Shown here in pieces: positions 7,349 to 7,899 of a stretch of 7,899 nucleotides of DNA. A model generated the notes under the pieces. That model did no database searches. It had not been told where the DNA came from and worked only from the letters and a program-made list of their open reading frames with translations. Numbering within the stretch: position 1 is the stretch's first letter; each line of letters begins with the position of its first letter. Made by a program: the position numbers and the translations under genes. This DNA comes from Candidatus Eiseniibacteriota bacterium (GTDB lineage: Bacteria; Arandabacterota; Arandabacteria; Arandabacterales; Arandabacteraceae), in contig JAUVJV010000081.1 in the NCBI GenBank assembly GCA_030592245.1, forward strand, positions 1 to 7,899, in the 5' to 3' direction.

Positions 7349-7365
7349 GGCGAAAGCTCTTCGCC
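7349..7365 (-). other. Small perfect hairpin in the only true intergenic spacer
   Basis: In the 76-base gap between the DUF2304 stop and the GT39-TPR start, GGCGAA (7349-7354) pairs exactly with TTCGCC (7360-7365) around a 5-base loop. The transcript would carry GGCGAA-GAGCT-TTCGCC. There is no following U-run, so it does not look like an intrinsic terminator; it could shape translation, protect a processed end, or be a chance pairing in GC-rich DNA. The rest of the spacer also has several CCGG words that could pair weakly. Confidence 0.4.
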
Positions 7366-7401
7366 TCGCTGCCTCCCGGCCGGTCTTGGTCTCCGAGCCG
7401 G

Positions 7402-7749
7402 TCAGCCTCTCTCGCCCCGCTTTTTCTCGGTCAGCAGGGTAACCTTCTGGGCCAGTTCGTTCACTTCCTCACTCAGCGCGGATATCCGGGTGGTCATCCA
7501 CAGGGATATGAAGGTCAGGAAGATCAGCCCGCTGAAGAACAGTGTCGAGACGGGGAACTTCGCGCCGATCAACTTGGTGATAAGAACCAGCGGCTTGACC
7601 CAGACCGCCAGCACGAAAATCGCGAGCCCGGCCAGGACCCAGACTATCGAGTCCGTCTCCCGGAGTTTCCTGTTTCTCACCAGCCAGACAACATAGCCAA
7701 TGAACAGGAGACTCACCACCAGGGACAATATCCTCACCTGCAGGTTCAT
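7402..7749 (-). CDS. DUF2304 small membrane protein
   Basis: The 115-residue protein has three predicted membrane spans (about 5-23, 36-55 and 66-84). The loop VRNRKLRETDSIVWVLAGL (24-42) matches the pattern I associate with DUF2304, where a basic R-x-x-x-L-R-E stretch precedes a S-x-x-W membrane entry. The third span is preceded by GAKFPVSTLFFSGLIFL. The tail (about 89-110, ALSEEVNELAQKVTLLTEKK) has leucines and valines at heptad-like spacing and could form a short coiled coil. DUF2304 proteins commonly lie directly beside membrane-associated family 2 glycosyltransferases; a partner or stabilising role has been inferred but no activity is established. Here the ATG overlaps the stop of a GT2 gene as ATGA, which supports that pairing. 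GGGAGG at 7754-7759 lies 4 bases before the ATG, a slightly short spacing. Confidence 0.85.
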   Translation of the reverse strand: MNLQVRILSLVVSLLFIGYVVWLVRNRKLRETDSIVWVLAGLAIFVLAVWVKPLVLITKLIGAKFPVSTLFFSGLIFLTFISLWMTTRISALSEEVNELAQKVTLLTEKKRGERG

Positions 7750-7899
7750 GGCGCCTCCCTCTCTCTTTGCGAAGATGGGATCCTGAGCAGCGTAACCAAA
7801 ATCGAAAGCGGCATCTTCACCGCATATTTCAATGAAGCCCCGAGGCCTGATATCATGGACTCTCCCACCGTCCTTGCATGCATCTTCACAGCCACCTCC
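7746..7899 (-). CDS. Family 2 glycosyltransferase, C-terminal 50 residues (cut by window edge)
   Basis: The minus strand is open from the window edge to a TGA at 7748-7746. The 50 residues read EVAVKMHARTVGESMISGLG, then a hydrophobic stretch (YAVKMPLSILVTLLRIP, about 25-41), and end in a charged tail. This matches what I recognise as the end of many bacterial GT2 enzymes that precede a DUF2304 gene: an 'EVPV-M--R--G-SSI' strand and loop followed by an amphipathic or membrane-associated helix of the form Y-M-x-K-x-x-L-x-I-L-x-x-L-L-R. The usual SSI is SMI here. The catalytic domain with its DxD motif is outside the window. The stop overlaps the DUF2304 start by 4 bases (ATGA). The family call rests on the tail alone plus context, so it is good but not certain. 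Confidence 0.74.
   Translation of the reverse strand, partial: EVAVKMHARTVGESMISGLGASLKYAVKMPLSILVTLLRIPSSQREREAP

Noticed and set aside
7349..7365. Hairpin considered as a rho-independent terminator
   Set aside because: The stem is only 6 bp and the transcribed strand has no U-run after it; the downstream genes also appear to belong to the same transcription unit.
6678..7442. A 254-codon plus-strand frame encoding a very hydrophilic H/Q/E/D/R-rich product
   Set aside because: It is antisense to the membrane part of the GT39-TPR gene; the complement of Leu, Val and Ala codons naturally yields Gln, Asp, His and Gly, so the odd composition is a shadow effect.
1..7899. tRNA, rRNA, CRISPR arrays, insertion sequences and extended direct repeats
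   Set aside because: None was seen on either strand by eye; almost all of the window is occupied by minus-strand coding sequence, leaving only the 76-base spacer and two gaps of 3 and 4 bases.

Overview
The window is a fully coding stretch of a glycan-assembly locus. All eight genes (six complete, one cut at each edge) lie on the minus strand, so transcription runs from high to low coordinates. Base composition is moderately GC-rich. Almost every start is preceded by a strong GGAGG-type ribosome binding site, and TTG and ATG starts are both used. This points to a bacterium. AGG, AGA and ATA codons are used freely, unlike enterobacteria. I cannot place the phylum from this window; an archaeal source is less likely but not excluded.

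In transcription order the genes are: the C-terminal tail of a family 2 glycosyltransferase (7899-7746, cut); a small DUF2304-type membrane protein (7749-7402); a large GT39/PMT-like membrane glycosyltransferase with a C-terminal TPR domain (7325-5085, TTG start); a DPM1/GtrB-type polyprenyl-phosphate sugar synthase (5080-4109); a second GT39/ArnT-like membrane glycosyltransferase (4125-2527); a cytosolic family 4 glycosyltransferase (2537-1410); a non-hydrolysing UDP-GlcNAc 2-epimerase, wecB-like (1417-290); and the N-terminal part of a UPF0104/AglD-type multi-span membrane protein (286-1, cut). The junctions are very tight: overlaps of 4, 17, 11 and 8 bases and gaps of 4 and 3. The one exception is a 76-base spacer (7326-7401) that holds a small perfect hairpin. 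I see no promoter, terminator, RNA gene, mobile element, CRISPR array or extended repeat.

The genes suggest a division of labour. The epimerase makes UDP-ManNAc from UDP-GlcNAc. The GT4 enzyme and the cut GT2 enzyme use nucleotide sugars in the cytosol. The DPM1-like enzyme loads a sugar onto a polyprenyl phosphate. The two GT39 enzymes, which in known families use such lipid-linked donors on the outer face of the membrane, transfer the sugar to a lipid, glycan or protein acceptor. The most notable gene is the GT39-TPR fusion beside the donor synthase, which resembles the eukaryotic pairing of Dol-P-Man synthase with TMTC O-mannosyltransferases. The final acceptor and sugars cannot be read from the sequence.
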